11,000 bases of DNA from Caulobacterales bacterium RIFOXYB1_FULL_67_16 (GCA_001796045.1 MGLN01000004.1:1-11000); one strand, 5' to 3'; positions 1 through 8,710 are shown, counted from the first letter of the stretch. Notes: generated from the sequence alone by a model not told the origin. A program made the numbers and translations.

Positions 1-413
1 CGTCGGCCGAGGCGGTCAAGGCCCTGCGCGATTACGGCATGGCCCTGGGCATCGCCTTCCAGCTGGCCGACGACGCCCTGGATTACGGCGCGACCGCCGA
101 GGCCCTGGGCAAGAACGCCGGCGACGACTTCAACGAGGGCAAGGCCACCCTGCCGCTGCTGCTGGCCGTGGCCCGCACCCGGGGCCGAGAGGACGCCTTC
201 TGGGAGCGGACCGTGACCAAGGGCGAGCGCACGCCGGAAGACTTCAACCGCGCCCGCGAACTGGTCATTGGCTCCGGCGCCATAGGCGCGACCCTGGACC
301 TGGCTGGCGACTATGCCGATCAGGCCAAGGCCGCCCTGTCGGTCCTGCCCGCATCCGACTGGCGCGCCGCCCTGGAAGACCTGGCCGATTTCGCCGTTTC
401 GCGTGCCGCCTGA
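1..413 (+). CDS. Long-chain polyprenyl diphosphate synthase, C-terminal part (5' truncated by window)
   Basis: Only the last 136 codons are visible; the reading frame enters at base 3 and stops with TGA at 411-413. The visible part carries the second aspartate-rich motif of trans-isoprenyl diphosphate synthases (FQLADDALDY, bases 57-86). The segment GKNAGDDFNEGKATLPLL follows, which is characteristic of the octaprenyl/nonaprenyl (IspB-like) group. These cytosolic enzymes extend farnesyl or geranylgeranyl diphosphate with isopentenyl diphosphate, using Mg2+ bound by the DDxxD motifs, to make the side chain of ubiquinone. Chain length cannot be judged because the first DDxxD motif and the residues before it lie outside the window. 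The next gene overlaps its 3' end by 11 nt, suggesting co-transcription of two isoprenoid-family genes. The family call is secure; the exact product length is inferred. Confidence 0.93.
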   Translation, partial: SAEAVKALRDYGMALGIAFQLADDALDYGATAEALGKNAGDDFNEGKATLPLLLAVARTRGREDAFWERTVTKGERTPEDFNRARELVIGSGAIGATLDLAGDYADQAKAALSVLPASDWRAALEDLADFAVSRAA

Positions 414-1059
414 GCCTGATCCGGCGGCGACGGTCGCGGCGAGTCTGGACGCCCAGGTCCGCGCCGCCGATCTGGACCGCTGGCTGTCCAGCCGACTGGT
501 CGCCGACGAGCGAGCCCGCGCCGACCTCATCACCCTCTACGCCTTCGAGGCCGAGCTGATGGTCATACCCACGCGCGTGACCCAGCCCCTGCTGGCCGAG
601 ATGCGCTACACCTGGTGGGCCGAACAGCTGGACGGGGTCTTCGCCGGCGTCCCGCGCAAGGGCCATCCGGTGCTGGAGGCCCTGACGGATCTCGTCGCCC
701 GTCACAGCCTGGACCGCGTCCCCTTCGACGCCCTGATCGAGGCCCATATCGGCCGCGTCCACAGCCAGCCCCATGATCTCGACGCCTTCTACGTGGGGCC
801 CATGCAGACGGCGGTCCATGTGTTGGCCGGTCCTGGCCATGCGGACAAGGTGGTCGAGGCGGGGCGCGTGAGGGGGCTGGCGCAGGTCGGGCGGACGGAG
901 GAGGCGAGGGCGGCGCGTCCTAAGGCCAATGCGGCCTTGAAGGGCCTGCCCGCCGAAGCCTTCCCGGCCGTAGCTTCAGCCGCGCTAACGACGCCCGACG
1001 AGCCGGAGCCGCTCAAACGTTTGCGACTGCTCTGGGCGACGGTCCGCGGACGGGTTTAG
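403..1059 (+). CDS. Short squalene/phytoene synthase-family protein
   Basis: The 218-residue product resembles the squalene/phytoene synthase superfamily, especially its shorter NDUFAF6-like branch. Residues 36-55 (ERARADLITLYAFEAELMVI) match the first helix region (R..L..LYAF..E). Residues 65-77 (AEMRYTWWAEQLD) match the conserved E-x-R-x-x-W-W segment, and FYVGPMQTAVHVLAG matches the central region. The true enzymes carry two DxxxD Mg2+-binding motifs; I see neither here. The usual LRxLP...GRxYLP stretch is also missing, and the protein is shorter than the roughly 260-300 residues typical of the family. A catalytic role is therefore doubtful. I chose GTG at 403 because it overlaps the upstream stop by 11 nt. 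The longer ATG at 313 would overlap that gene by about 100 nt and add an atypical Pro/Arg-rich leader. No clear ribosome binding site precedes 403, which fits translational coupling. The stop overlaps trmFO tail to tail. Confidence 0.8.
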   Translation: MPPEPDPAATVAASLDAQVRAADLDRWLSSRLVADERARADLITLYAFEAELMVIPTRVTQPLLAEMRYTWWAEQLDGVFAGVPRKGHPVLEALTDLVARHSLDRVPFDALIEAHIGRVHSQPHDLDAFYVGPMQTAVHVLAGPGHADKVVEAGRVRGLAQVGRTEEARAARPKANAALKGLPAEAFPAVASAALTTPDEPEPLKRLRLLWATVRGRV

Positions 1060-2450
1060 CCCGCGTCCCGCCAGGCCTTCAGGCTCGCCATCGCCCGAAG
1101 GCTCTGCAGCCGCTTCTTGGCCCGGCCGCGTTCCTTGGGATGGATGCGCTTGCCGTCCTCATCGACCTTGGGGGCCTCCAGCGGGGGCAGCAGGCCGTAG
1201 TTGATGTTCATCGGCTGGAACTTGGAGCCTTCCAGATGGCCCCCGGTGATGTGTTCGACCAGGGCGCCCATGGCGGTCTCGGGCGGGGGCGGCGACAGGT
1301 CGCGGCCCAGAGCTTGCGCGGCGGCGAGGCGGCCGGTCAGCAGGCCCATGGCGGCGCTCTCGACATAGCCCTCGACCCCCGTGACCTGGCCGGCGAAGCG
1401 CAGGCGGGGCATGGCCTTGAGCCGCAACTGCTTGTCCAGCAGCTGGGGGCTGTTCAGATAGGTGTTGCGATGAAGGCCGCCCAGACGGGCGAACTGGGCG
1501 TTCTGCAGGCCGGGGATCATGCGGAAGACCTCGGCCTGGGCTCCGTGCTTCAGCTTGGTCTGGAAGCCGACCATGTTGAACAGGGTCCCCAACGCATTGT
1601 CCTGACGCAGCTGGACGATGGCGTGGGGCTTGACCGTCGGATTGCGCGGATTGGTCAGTCCGACCGGCTTCATCGGCCCGTGCCGCAGGGTCTCGCGCCC
1701 CCGCTCCGCCATGACCTCGATCGGCAGACAGCCGTCGAAATAGGGGACGTGCTCCCAGTCCTTGAACTCGGCCTTGGGGCCGTTCAGCAGCGCGTCGATG
1801 AAGGCCTCGTACTGGTCCTTGTCCATCGGACAGTTGACGTAGGCGGCGGCGTCTCCGCCCGGGCCTTCCTTGTCATAGCGCGACTGACGCCAGGCGATGT
1901 CGAAGTCGATGCTGTCGGCGTGGACGATGGGGGCGATGGCGTCGAAGAAGCTGAGGCTCTCCTCGCCCGTCGCCTTCAGGATGGCGTCGGCCAGGGCGGG
2001 CGAGGTCAGGGGGCCGGTGGCGACGATGACATTGTCCCAGTCCTCGGGCGGCAGGCCGGCGACCTCCTCACGCAAGACGGTGATCAGGGGGTGGGCCTCC
2101 AGCTTCGCGGTGACCGCTTGGGAAAAGCCGTCGCGATCCACCGCCAGGGCGCCGCCCGCCGGCACCTGATGGGCGTCCCCGCAGGCCATGATGACCGAGT
2201 CCAGCGCCCGCATCTCGGCGTGCAGCAGACCGACCGCATTGTACTCCCAGTCGTCCGAACGGAAGGAGTTGGAGCAGACCAGTTCGGCCAGTCCATCCGT
2301 CTGGTGGGCGTCGGTCTTCACGCCAGGGACGCACCGCATCTCGTGCAGGATAACGGGCACGCCCGCCTGGGCGATCTGCCAGGCGGCTTCCGAGCCGGCC
2401 AGGCCGCCGCCGATGACGTGAACGGGGGAAGGTGAGGGGGAAGCAGTCAT
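1056..2450 (-). CDS. trmFO: Methylenetetrahydrofolate--tRNA-(uracil-5-)-methyltransferase TrmFO
   Basis: The product is a 464-residue flavoprotein, a normal length for TrmFO, which forms 5-methyluridine at position 54 of the tRNA T-loop using methylenetetrahydrofolate as carbon donor and FADH2 as reductant. The FAD-binding Rossmann motif GGGLAGSEAAW is at residues 14-24. ELVCSNSFRSD at 56-66 and the segment around GCLPIEVM at 240-247 contain Cys59 and Cys241, which match the two functional cysteines of the Bacillus subtilis enzyme. PAGGALAVDR (97-106) and GQVTGVEGYVESAAMGL (354-370) are further family signatures. The C-terminus is basic and may contact tRNA. The ATG at 2450 gives a start right before the Rossmann fold, as expected. 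The gene is transcribed away from the membrane-protein gene at 2514 and converges on the gene ending at 1059 with a 4-nt overlap. It is distinct from the SAM-dependent TrmA that does this job in E. coli. Confidence 0.97.
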   Translation of the reverse strand: MTASPSPSPVHVIGGGLAGSEAAWQIAQAGVPVILHEMRCVPGVKTDAHQTDGLAELVCSNSFRSDDWEYNAVGLLHAEMRALDSVIMACGDAHQVPAGGALAVDRDGFSQAVTAKLEAHPLITVLREEVAGLPPEDWDNVIVATGPLTSPALADAILKATGEESLSFFDAIAPIVHADSIDFDIAWRQSRYDKEGPGGDAAAYVNCPMDKDQYEAFIDALLNGPKAEFKDWEHVPYFDGCLPIEVMAERGRETLRHGPMKPVGLTNPRNPTVKPHAIVQLRQDNALGTLFNMVGFQTKLKHGAQAEVFRMIPGLQNAQFARLGGLHRNTYLNSPQLLDKQLRLKAMPRLRFAGQVTGVEGYVESAAMGLLTGRLAAAQALGRDLSPPPPETAMGALVEHITGGHLEGSKFQPMNINYGLLPPLEAPKVDEDGKRIHPKERGRAKKRLQSLRAMASLKAWRDAG

Positions 2451-2513
2451 CGCGGCCTTCTAGCCGCCGTCTGGCGTGATGTCATGATCCCCTGCTATGT
2501 CGGCGGCGGGGAT

Positions 2514-3323
2514 ATGGGGGGCGTGAGCGTGAGCAGTCATCGTCATTTGCGACTGGGCGAAGCCTTGTCGGCGGCCTTCGCCGGCCTGCCGCGCGCCTGG
2601 CGGGACAGCTGGGGGGCGATCCTCCTCGCCGCTGCGGTCTGGAGCGCAGCTGGGCTTACGCAGCGCGCGGTCAGCCTGATCTGGTTCCCCTTCGGCCTGA
2701 TCGCCACACTGATATTGGTCGGCGCCTTGACGCGAATCGCCGTCAGTCCAGACCCTGCGGCGGCGAAACGGCTGGGCTTGCGGCCGGCGGGATTGCAGTT
2801 CGGCCGGCCCGAACTACGGCTGCTGGGCGCCGCCCTGCTGTGTGCGGTCTTCATGGCCATGATCCTTTCCGTCGTCGCCCTGCTGCTGCTGGCCGTGTTC
2901 GGCATGGCGGGCCTGGACGCCGAGGCGATCAACCAGCGGAACTGGGCCGCAGTCGGCCCGGCGTGGAAACTGGTGCTGCTGGCGGGCGTGACCGGGTTCG
3001 CCCTGTACGGGGTGCTGGTCATGGCCGTGCGGCTGTCGCTGTCCGCCCCTGCGACCCTGGGGCGCGGCCACATGGTCTCGCTGAACAGCATGGGCATCGC
3101 CCAGGGCAGTTTCTGGCCCCTGCTGGGCGGACTGATCGTCGTCGGCCTGCCGAAGGTCGTGCTGGCCGTGCTGACGGGATGGGGGCTGCTGTCCGGTGTG
3201 ACCGGATGGGTGGTCTGGGCGCTGGTTCTGTGTGGGCTCGAAGCCCCCCTGACGACCGGCTTCCTCGGGGCGGCCTATCGCCAGCTGGAATACTGGACGC
3301 CGGAAGCGCGTTCGGGAGTCTGA
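2514..3323 (+). CDS. Multi-pass membrane protein of unknown function (paralogue of the next gene)
   Basis: The product (269 residues from ATG 2514) has about six hydrophobic segments, near residues 32-50, 53-75, 103-131, 152-172, 200-222 and 229-255, so it should be an integral inner-membrane protein. I see no catalytic motif and do not recognise the family. A segment at about 171-205 (RLSLS-x-P-x-T, then SL-x-x-S, then G-x-FWPLLG) closely matches residues 177-209 of the protein encoded at 3391, so the two are paralogues. The start is uncertain. ATG 2484 has no good ribosome binding site. ATG 2514 has GGGG just upstream, though close. GTG 2523 and GTG 2529 are also possible, and 2529 has six G residues (2516-2521) at good spacing. 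The gene is divergent from trmFO with a short gap of about 63 nt, which must hold both promoters. Confidence 0.82.
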   Translation: MGGVSVSSHRHLRLGEALSAAFAGLPRAWRDSWGAILLAAAVWSAAGLTQRAVSLIWFPFGLIATLILVGALTRIAVSPDPAAAKRLGLRPAGLQFGRPELRLLGAALLCAVFMAMILSVVALLLLAVFGMAGLDAEAINQRNWAAVGPAWKLVLLAGVTGFALYGVLVMAVRLSLSAPATLGRGHMVSLNSMGIAQGSFWPLLGGLIVVGLPKVVLAVLTGWGLLSGVTGWVVWALVLCGLEAPLTTGFLGAAYRQLEYWTPEARSGV

Positions 3324-3334
3324 CGTCGTCGCCT

Positions 3335-3363
3335 GTGACCTGAAGGCGCCGATGGTCTAGGAT
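3335..3363 (+). promoter_or_regulatory. Candidate promoter for the second membrane-protein gene
   Basis: In the 67-nt gap between the two membrane-protein genes, GTGACC (3335-3340) and TAGGAT (3358-3363) are separated by 17 nt and lie 28 nt before the ATG at 3391. They fit a housekeeping sigma -35/-10 pair only moderately. If real, the second gene can be transcribed independently of the first. This is pattern-based and unproven. Confidence 0.3.
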
Positions 3364-3390
3364 CGTCAAGAATCTGGTCTGGAGTCCGTG

Positions 3391-4272
3391 ATGAGTTTTT
3401 CCGCCACCGAAGCGGCGTTCGAGGGGTTCCGGGTGGTGCGACGCCATCCGATGACCGTCCTGTTCTGGGGGCTGGCCTATCTGGTCCTGTTCCTGTGCAT
3501 GTTCGGGCTGGGCGGCGGTCAATGGGCGGCCATCATGGCGTCGGCCGAGGCGCTCGAGCAATCATCGAACCCGTCCCCCGAAGACCTGATGGCCCTGGGA
3601 CAGGCCTACGGCGGCTTGTTCGTCTGGCTGGCGCCTCTGGGTCTGGCCATCGGGGCCGTGATCAGCACGGCGGCGGCGCGCTCCGTCCTGCGGCCTGAAG
3701 AAAAGGCTTGGGGTTATGTGCGCCTCGGCATGGACGAGGTCCGGGTTCTGGCCGTCACCCTCGTCGTTGCTCTGATGGTCGGGCTTTCCAGCGGCCTTCT
3801 GTTCGGGGGTGTCGGGGTCGCCGTCGGCATAGGGGCGGCCTCCGGCCAGGCGGTGATGTTCCTGCTGGCCCTGATCCTGACGCTTGCGGCGATCGCCCTG
3901 ATCGTCTGGCTGTCGGTCAAACTCTCTCTGGCGGTGCCCATCACGGTTGATCGCCGCAAGATTAGCCTGTTCGAGTCCTTCGCCGCGACCAAGGGGCATT
4001 TCTGGCCGCTTCTGGGCATGGCCCTTCTGGCCATCGTCATGAGCTTCGTCGTCAGCATCCTCGGCACAATCATCAGCGCCGGAACGGACCTGGCGACGGG
4101 CGGCCTCGACGGTCTGTCGCGCTTCGCCGGACTAGGCATGGTCGACGTCCTGGTGCGGGCGTGGCCGGCCATTCTCGTGTCATCGCTCGTCAACGCCATT
4201 CTTTCGGCCTTGCAGGCGGCTGTCCTGTACGCGCCGTTCTCCGCAGCCTGGCAAGCGCTGCGAGATCAATAG
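3391..4272 (+). CDS. Multi-pass membrane protein of unknown function (paralogue of the previous gene)
   Basis: The product (293 residues) has six strongly hydrophobic stretches at about residues 22-45, 74-98, 119-150, 152-177, 203-228 and 256-285. It begins with a short cytosolic-looking N-terminus (AAFEGFRVVRRHP) that looks amphipathic and basic. It shares with the upstream gene product the segment KLSL-x-x-P-x-T, SL-x-x-S and G-x-FWPLLG (about residues 177-209), plus a similar C-terminal pattern ending in an aromatic/Gln/Leu helix. I chose ATG 3391 because GGAG at 3381-3384 sits 6 nt upstream; GTG at 3388 is in frame but too close. The family is unknown to me. Members of this type look like small transporters or membrane-organising proteins, but nothing visible identifies a substrate. 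The gene converges on uvrA with a gap of 23 nt. Confidence 0.85.
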   Translation: MSFSATEAAFEGFRVVRRHPMTVLFWGLAYLVLFLCMFGLGGGQWAAIMASAEALEQSSNPSPEDLMALGQAYGGLFVWLAPLGLAIGAVISTAAARSVLRPEEKAWGYVRLGMDEVRVLAVTLVVALMVGLSSGLLFGGVGVAVGIGAASGQAVMFLLALILTLAAIALIVWLSVKLSLAVPITVDRRKISLFESFAATKGHFWPLLGMALLAIVMSFVVSILGTIISAGTDLATGGLDGLSRFAGLGMVDVLVRAWPAILVSSLVNAILSALQAAVLYAPFSAAWQALRDQ

Positions 4273-4286
4273 GACTTGAGACGTCA

Positions 4287-4295
4287 GCCTGATCT

Positions 4296-4301
<6 letters not shown>
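4287..4301. terminator. Small inverted repeat in the convergent gap before uvrA
   Basis: GCCTGA-TCT-TCAGGC is a perfect 6-bp inverted repeat with a 3-nt centre. It lies between the converging stop codons and includes the uvrA TGA (4296-4298). It is placed to serve as a bidirectional transcription end, but neither strand has a following T-run, so intrinsic termination would be weak. Confidence 0.25.
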
Positions 4302-7238
<2,937 letters not shown>

Positions 7239-7262
7239 GCGGTCCGGGAAACGCGGTGAGGA

Positions 7263-7278
7263 GCCGGAGGGCTCCGGC
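7263..7278 (-). repeat. Inverted repeat in the uvrA leader
   Basis: GCCGGAG-GG-CTCCGGC forms a perfect 7-bp inverted repeat with a 2-nt centre, 24 nt upstream of the uvrA ATG. If transcription starts near 7280, as the candidate -10 suggests, this would form a hairpin close to the 5' end of the uvrA mRNA. Function is not known; it may only reflect GC-rich sequence. Confidence 0.35.
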
Positions 7279-7286
7279 GCGACATC

Positions 7287-7315
7287 GCTATATGGGGATG
7301 ATTTGCCCGGTTTAA
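7287..7315 (-). promoter_or_regulatory. Candidate uvrA promoter
   Basis: On the minus strand TTAAAC (7315-7310) and TATAGC (7292-7287) are 17 nt apart, giving a plausible but weak -35/-10 pair. It lies immediately downstream of the LexA box and about 50 nt before the uvrA start at 7238. LexA bound at 7320-7334 would sit just upstream of this -35, where it could block RNA polymerase. Confidence 0.35.
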
Positions 7316-7319
7316 GCAA

Positions 7320-7334
7320 GAACAATGTGGGAAC
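7320..7334 (-). promoter_or_regulatory. LexA box (SOS operator) of uvrA
   Basis: The plus strand reads GAACAATGTGGGAAC, which on the uvrA strand is GTTC-N7-GTTC, a perfect match to the direct-repeat LexA operator of alphaproteobacteria. It lies 82 nt upstream of the uvrA ATG (7238) and downstream of the hemoglobin stop (7368). uvrA is a classical SOS gene, so the assignment to uvrA is strongly supported by position and by family knowledge. Confidence 0.85.
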
Positions 7335-7338
7335 ATTG
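7323..7338 (-). terminator. Inverted repeat overlapping the LexA box; possible terminator of the hemoglobin gene
   Basis: CAATGT-N4-ACATTG is a perfect 6-bp inverted repeat. It starts 29 nt after the hemoglobin stop codon. On the minus strand it is followed by a T-rich stretch (TTCTTGCTT), so it could act as a weak intrinsic terminator. It overlaps the SOS operator and could alternatively be a second protein-binding site. Confidence 0.3.
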
Positions 7339-7367
7339 CGGCGTTGGGCGTATCCAGCCCTGTTGAC

Positions 7368-7862
7368 CTACTCCGGCGTCCAGGCCTGCGTCGGGCGCAC
7401 GAAACGCTCGCCCTTGGCCAGCATCACCCCATTTGCCGTCGCGATGCCTAGCTCCAAGCTTTCGGCGATGCGACGGGCGCGTTCGATGAAGTGGGCGGCG
7501 GCGACGGGCGGGCAGAGGTCGCGGGCGGTTTCGACGAAAACCTCCAGCCAACGGTCGAAGTGGCGGGCGTCGATGGGCAGGGGCAGGTGTTTGGGCATGG
7601 GCCGACCCTGGTAGACGCCTGTCGAGAGGGCGACCGAGGACCAGAACAGCTTCATCTGCGCCAGATGCGGGCCCCAGTCGCTGATGCGGTCGGCGAAGAT
7701 CGGGCCGATCAGACGGTCGTCGCGGACGCGGGCGTAGAAGGCCTCGACCAGGGCGTCGATCATCGCCTCGTCTATGCCGGTCTCGTCGCGCAGCCGCTGG
7801 ACGGCCGCTTCGCGGCGCGCGGCGGCCCCGGCGGGGTCTTCGATACGAAAGCGGCTTTCCAT
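7368..7862 (-). CDS. Group III truncated hemoglobin
   Basis: The 164-residue product is a 2-on-2 truncated hemoglobin of group III (trHbP/Ctb type). Aligned by eye to Campylobacter Ctb, the key positions are all present. Tyr43 (FYARV, B10) and His66 (DWGPHL, E7) are distal, His92 (KHLPLP, F8) is the proximal heme ligand, and Trp105 (FDRWL, G8) is also present. The motifs LIGPIF, FWSSV and YQGRPMPKHL are typical. It should bind heme b in the cytosol. Relatives are linked to oxygen handling and nitrosative stress, but the physiological role in alphaproteobacteria is not settled. ATG 7862 is preceded by AGGA on the minus strand with 8-nt spacing. The N-terminal ~15 residues and the C-terminus after ~145 extend beyond the globin core. 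uvrA follows on the same strand 129 nt later with its own LexA box, so co-transcription is not required. Two inverted repeats lie just upstream. Confidence 0.93.
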   Translation of the reverse strand: MESRFRIEDPAGAAARREAAVQRLRDETGIDEAMIDALVEAFYARVRDDRLIGPIFADRISDWGPHLAQMKLFWSSVALSTGVYQGRPMPKHLPLPIDARHFDRWLEVFVETARDLCPPVAAAHFIERARRIAESLELGIATANGVMLAKGERFVRPTQAWTPE

Positions 7863-7880
7863 GCCGACGTCCTAACGCCC

Positions 7881-7897
7881 TGGCGAGCAGATCGCCA
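7881..7897. repeat. Inverted repeat in the leader of the hemoglobin gene
   Basis: TGGCGA-GCAGA-TCGCCA has perfect 6-bp arms around a 5-nt centre. It ends 18 nt before the hemoglobin ATG (7862), next to its ribosome binding site. It could be an operator or an mRNA hairpin limiting translation. It is followed after 1 nt by a second inverted repeat. Confidence 0.4.
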
Positions 7898-7898
7898 C

Positions 7899-7913
7899 TG
7901 GACCGACGGTCCA
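7899..7913. promoter_or_regulatory. 15-bp palindrome upstream of the hemoglobin gene, candidate operator
   Basis: TGGACCG-A-CGGTCCA is a perfect odd palindrome with 7-bp arms and a 1-nt centre, 36 nt upstream of the hemoglobin start. It lies in the divergent region shared with the 41-codon ORF at 8033. The geometry suits a dimeric transcription factor. It does not resemble FNR (TTGAT-N4-ATCAA) or NsrR sites, so the regulator is unknown. Confidence 0.4.
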
Positions 7914-8032
7914 ACCCGAGCCCCAAATTCACGCGGGCGTGTTCGCCTCCGGGATGACACGGGCTTGCGGATTGCACAAATACGACCCATCCTCCTGTCT
8001 CTGACGAGTTTTGAGCAGGAGGCTCGAAGATC

Positions 8033-8158
8033 ATGATCATCGCACTGGCAACCGGTTCCGCCCTGTCCGCCATGCTGCTCGTGATCCTCCATGCCAACCA
8101 GCCCAAGCCGAAGCGCGTCCGCGTGCGGGTTCGCGAGGACCGCCGCGTTCGCCGCTAG
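8033..8158 (+). CDS. 41-residue putative membrane microprotein
   Basis: A complete small reading frame runs from ATG 8033 to TAG 8156-8158. It is preceded by a perfect AGGAGG (8017-8022) with 10-nt spacing, one of the strongest ribosome binding sites in the window. The first ~20 residues (MIIALATGSALSAMLLVILH) form one hydrophobic segment. After a short ANQPKPK linker the tail is highly basic (about ten Arg among the last 14 residues). It would be a single-pass inner-membrane protein with a positively charged cytosolic tail. I do not recognise it. SOS-induced division inhibitors such as SidA are also tiny membrane proteins, but no LexA box is visible here. The gene is divergent from the hemoglobin and converges on trmL with a 21-nt gap. 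The main doubt is whether it is conserved and expressed. Confidence 0.6.
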   Translation: MIIALATGSALSAMLLVILHANQPKPKRVRVRVREDRRVRR

Positions 8159-8159
8159 G

Positions 8160-8190
8160 CGTCTTAGGGCGCCCCTCGTTCAGACGTTTT
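8160..8190 (+). terminator. Weak terminator candidate after the 41-codon ORF
   Basis: CGTCT (8160-8164) can pair with AGACG (8182-8186). The loop contains the palindrome GGGCGCCC (8167-8174), and TTTT follows at 8187-8190. It starts 2 nt after the ORF's stop and runs into the end of trmL. The stem is short and the loop long, so this is only a possibility. Confidence 0.25.
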
Positions 8191-8647
8191 GAATCGAGTT
8201 TCCGACTCCGCCCGTCTGCATGAGGCCCTCCCACAGGGCGATTCCTGCTGTCACCGAAAGGTTCAGTGAGCGCGCATCGGGGCGCATCGGGATCACGACG
8301 CGGGCGTTGGCGGCGGTGTGGACGTGGTCCGGCGCGCCGGCTGTCTCCTTGCCGAATAGAAGTGTATCTTCGGGATCGAAGCGGAAATCGGACAGGGGCG
8401 TCGCACCCCGGGTCGTGAACAGCACCAGCCGCCCGCCCGGCCGATCACGTTGGAAAGCGTCCCAGTCCGCATGGCGGGTCATGTGTGACAGGGGCCCATA
8501 ATCCAGGGCCGCCCGCTTCATCGCGCGGTCGTCGAAACGGAAGCCCGTAGGCTCTATGACGTGCAGATCGATCCCGAAACAGGCCGATAGCCGGATGCAG
8601 GCGCCGACGTTCTGAGGAATGTCAGGTTGAAAAAGGGCGAGACGCAT
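8180..8647 (-). CDS. trmL: tRNA (cytidine/uridine-34-2'-O)-methyltransferase TrmL
   Basis: The 155-residue product is a minimal SPOUT-family RNA methyltransferase matching TrmL (about 155-160 residues). TrmL uses SAM to 2'-O-methylate the wobble nucleotide of tRNA-Leu isoacceptors as a trefoil-knotted dimer. Three SPOUT motifs are visible: PDIPQNVGACIRL (8-20, motif 1), LLFGKETAGAP (96-106, motif 2) and IPMRPDARSLNLS (119-131, motif 3, SAM-binding knot). I chose ATG 8647 because MRLALFQPDIPQNVG is the typical start and AGGG lies 6 nt upstream. An in-frame ATG at 8710 adds 21 unusual residues. The gene is divergent from petA, so the 195-bp intergenic region must serve both directions, and it converges on the small ORF at 8033. 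Confusion with other SPOUT enzymes (TrmH) is unlikely given the short length and lack of an N-terminal extension. Confidence 0.95.
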   Translation of the reverse strand: MRLALFQPDIPQNVGACIRLSACFGIDLHVIEPTGFRFDDRAMKRAALDYGPLSHMTRHADWDAFQRDRPGGRLVLFTTRGATPLSDFRFDPEDTLLFGKETAGAPDHVHTAANARVVIPMRPDARSLNLSVTAGIALWEGLMQTGGVGNSIQNV

Positions 8648-8693
8648 TCTAAGCCCTAGATATACGCGGCCTGGGGGTTTGTCGCGGTCTGTT

Positions 8694-8710
8694 TTGCGAA
8701 CGTTTCGCAA
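8694..8710. promoter_or_regulatory. 17-bp TTGC/GCAA dyad upstream of petA (site 1)
   Basis: TTGCGAA-CGT-TTCGCAA is a perfect inverted repeat with 7-bp arms and a 3-nt centre in the trmL-petA divergent region. Its right arm also forms part of a second perfect repeat, ACGTTTC-GCAA-GAAACGT (8700-8717). The layout looks like a transcription-factor operator. The spacing does not match FNR/FixK sites. Confidence 0.5.

Noticed and set aside
313..402. Extended N-terminus of the squalene/phytoene synthase-like gene
   Set aside because: It would overlap the polyprenyl synthase gene by about 100 nt and encode a Pro/Cys/Arg-rich stretch that does not resemble the family.
1140..2435. Long open frame (431 codons) on the plus strand opposite trmFO
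   Set aside because: It is the GC-wobble shadow of trmFO: low-complexity Gly/Gln/Asp/Leu-rich composition, no recognisable domain, and trmFO motifs on the other strand are unambiguous.
2463..2507. GCCGCCG ... CGGCGGC repeat between trmFO and the first membrane-protein gene
   Set aside because: The arms are 31 nt apart and simple GC trinucleotide runs; this is expected by chance in such GC-rich DNA.
7930..8032. LexA box before the 41-codon ORF, which would make it SidA-like
   Set aside because: Only a single GTTC (7941-7944) is present, and no second GTTC follows after 7 nt, so there is no support for SOS control.
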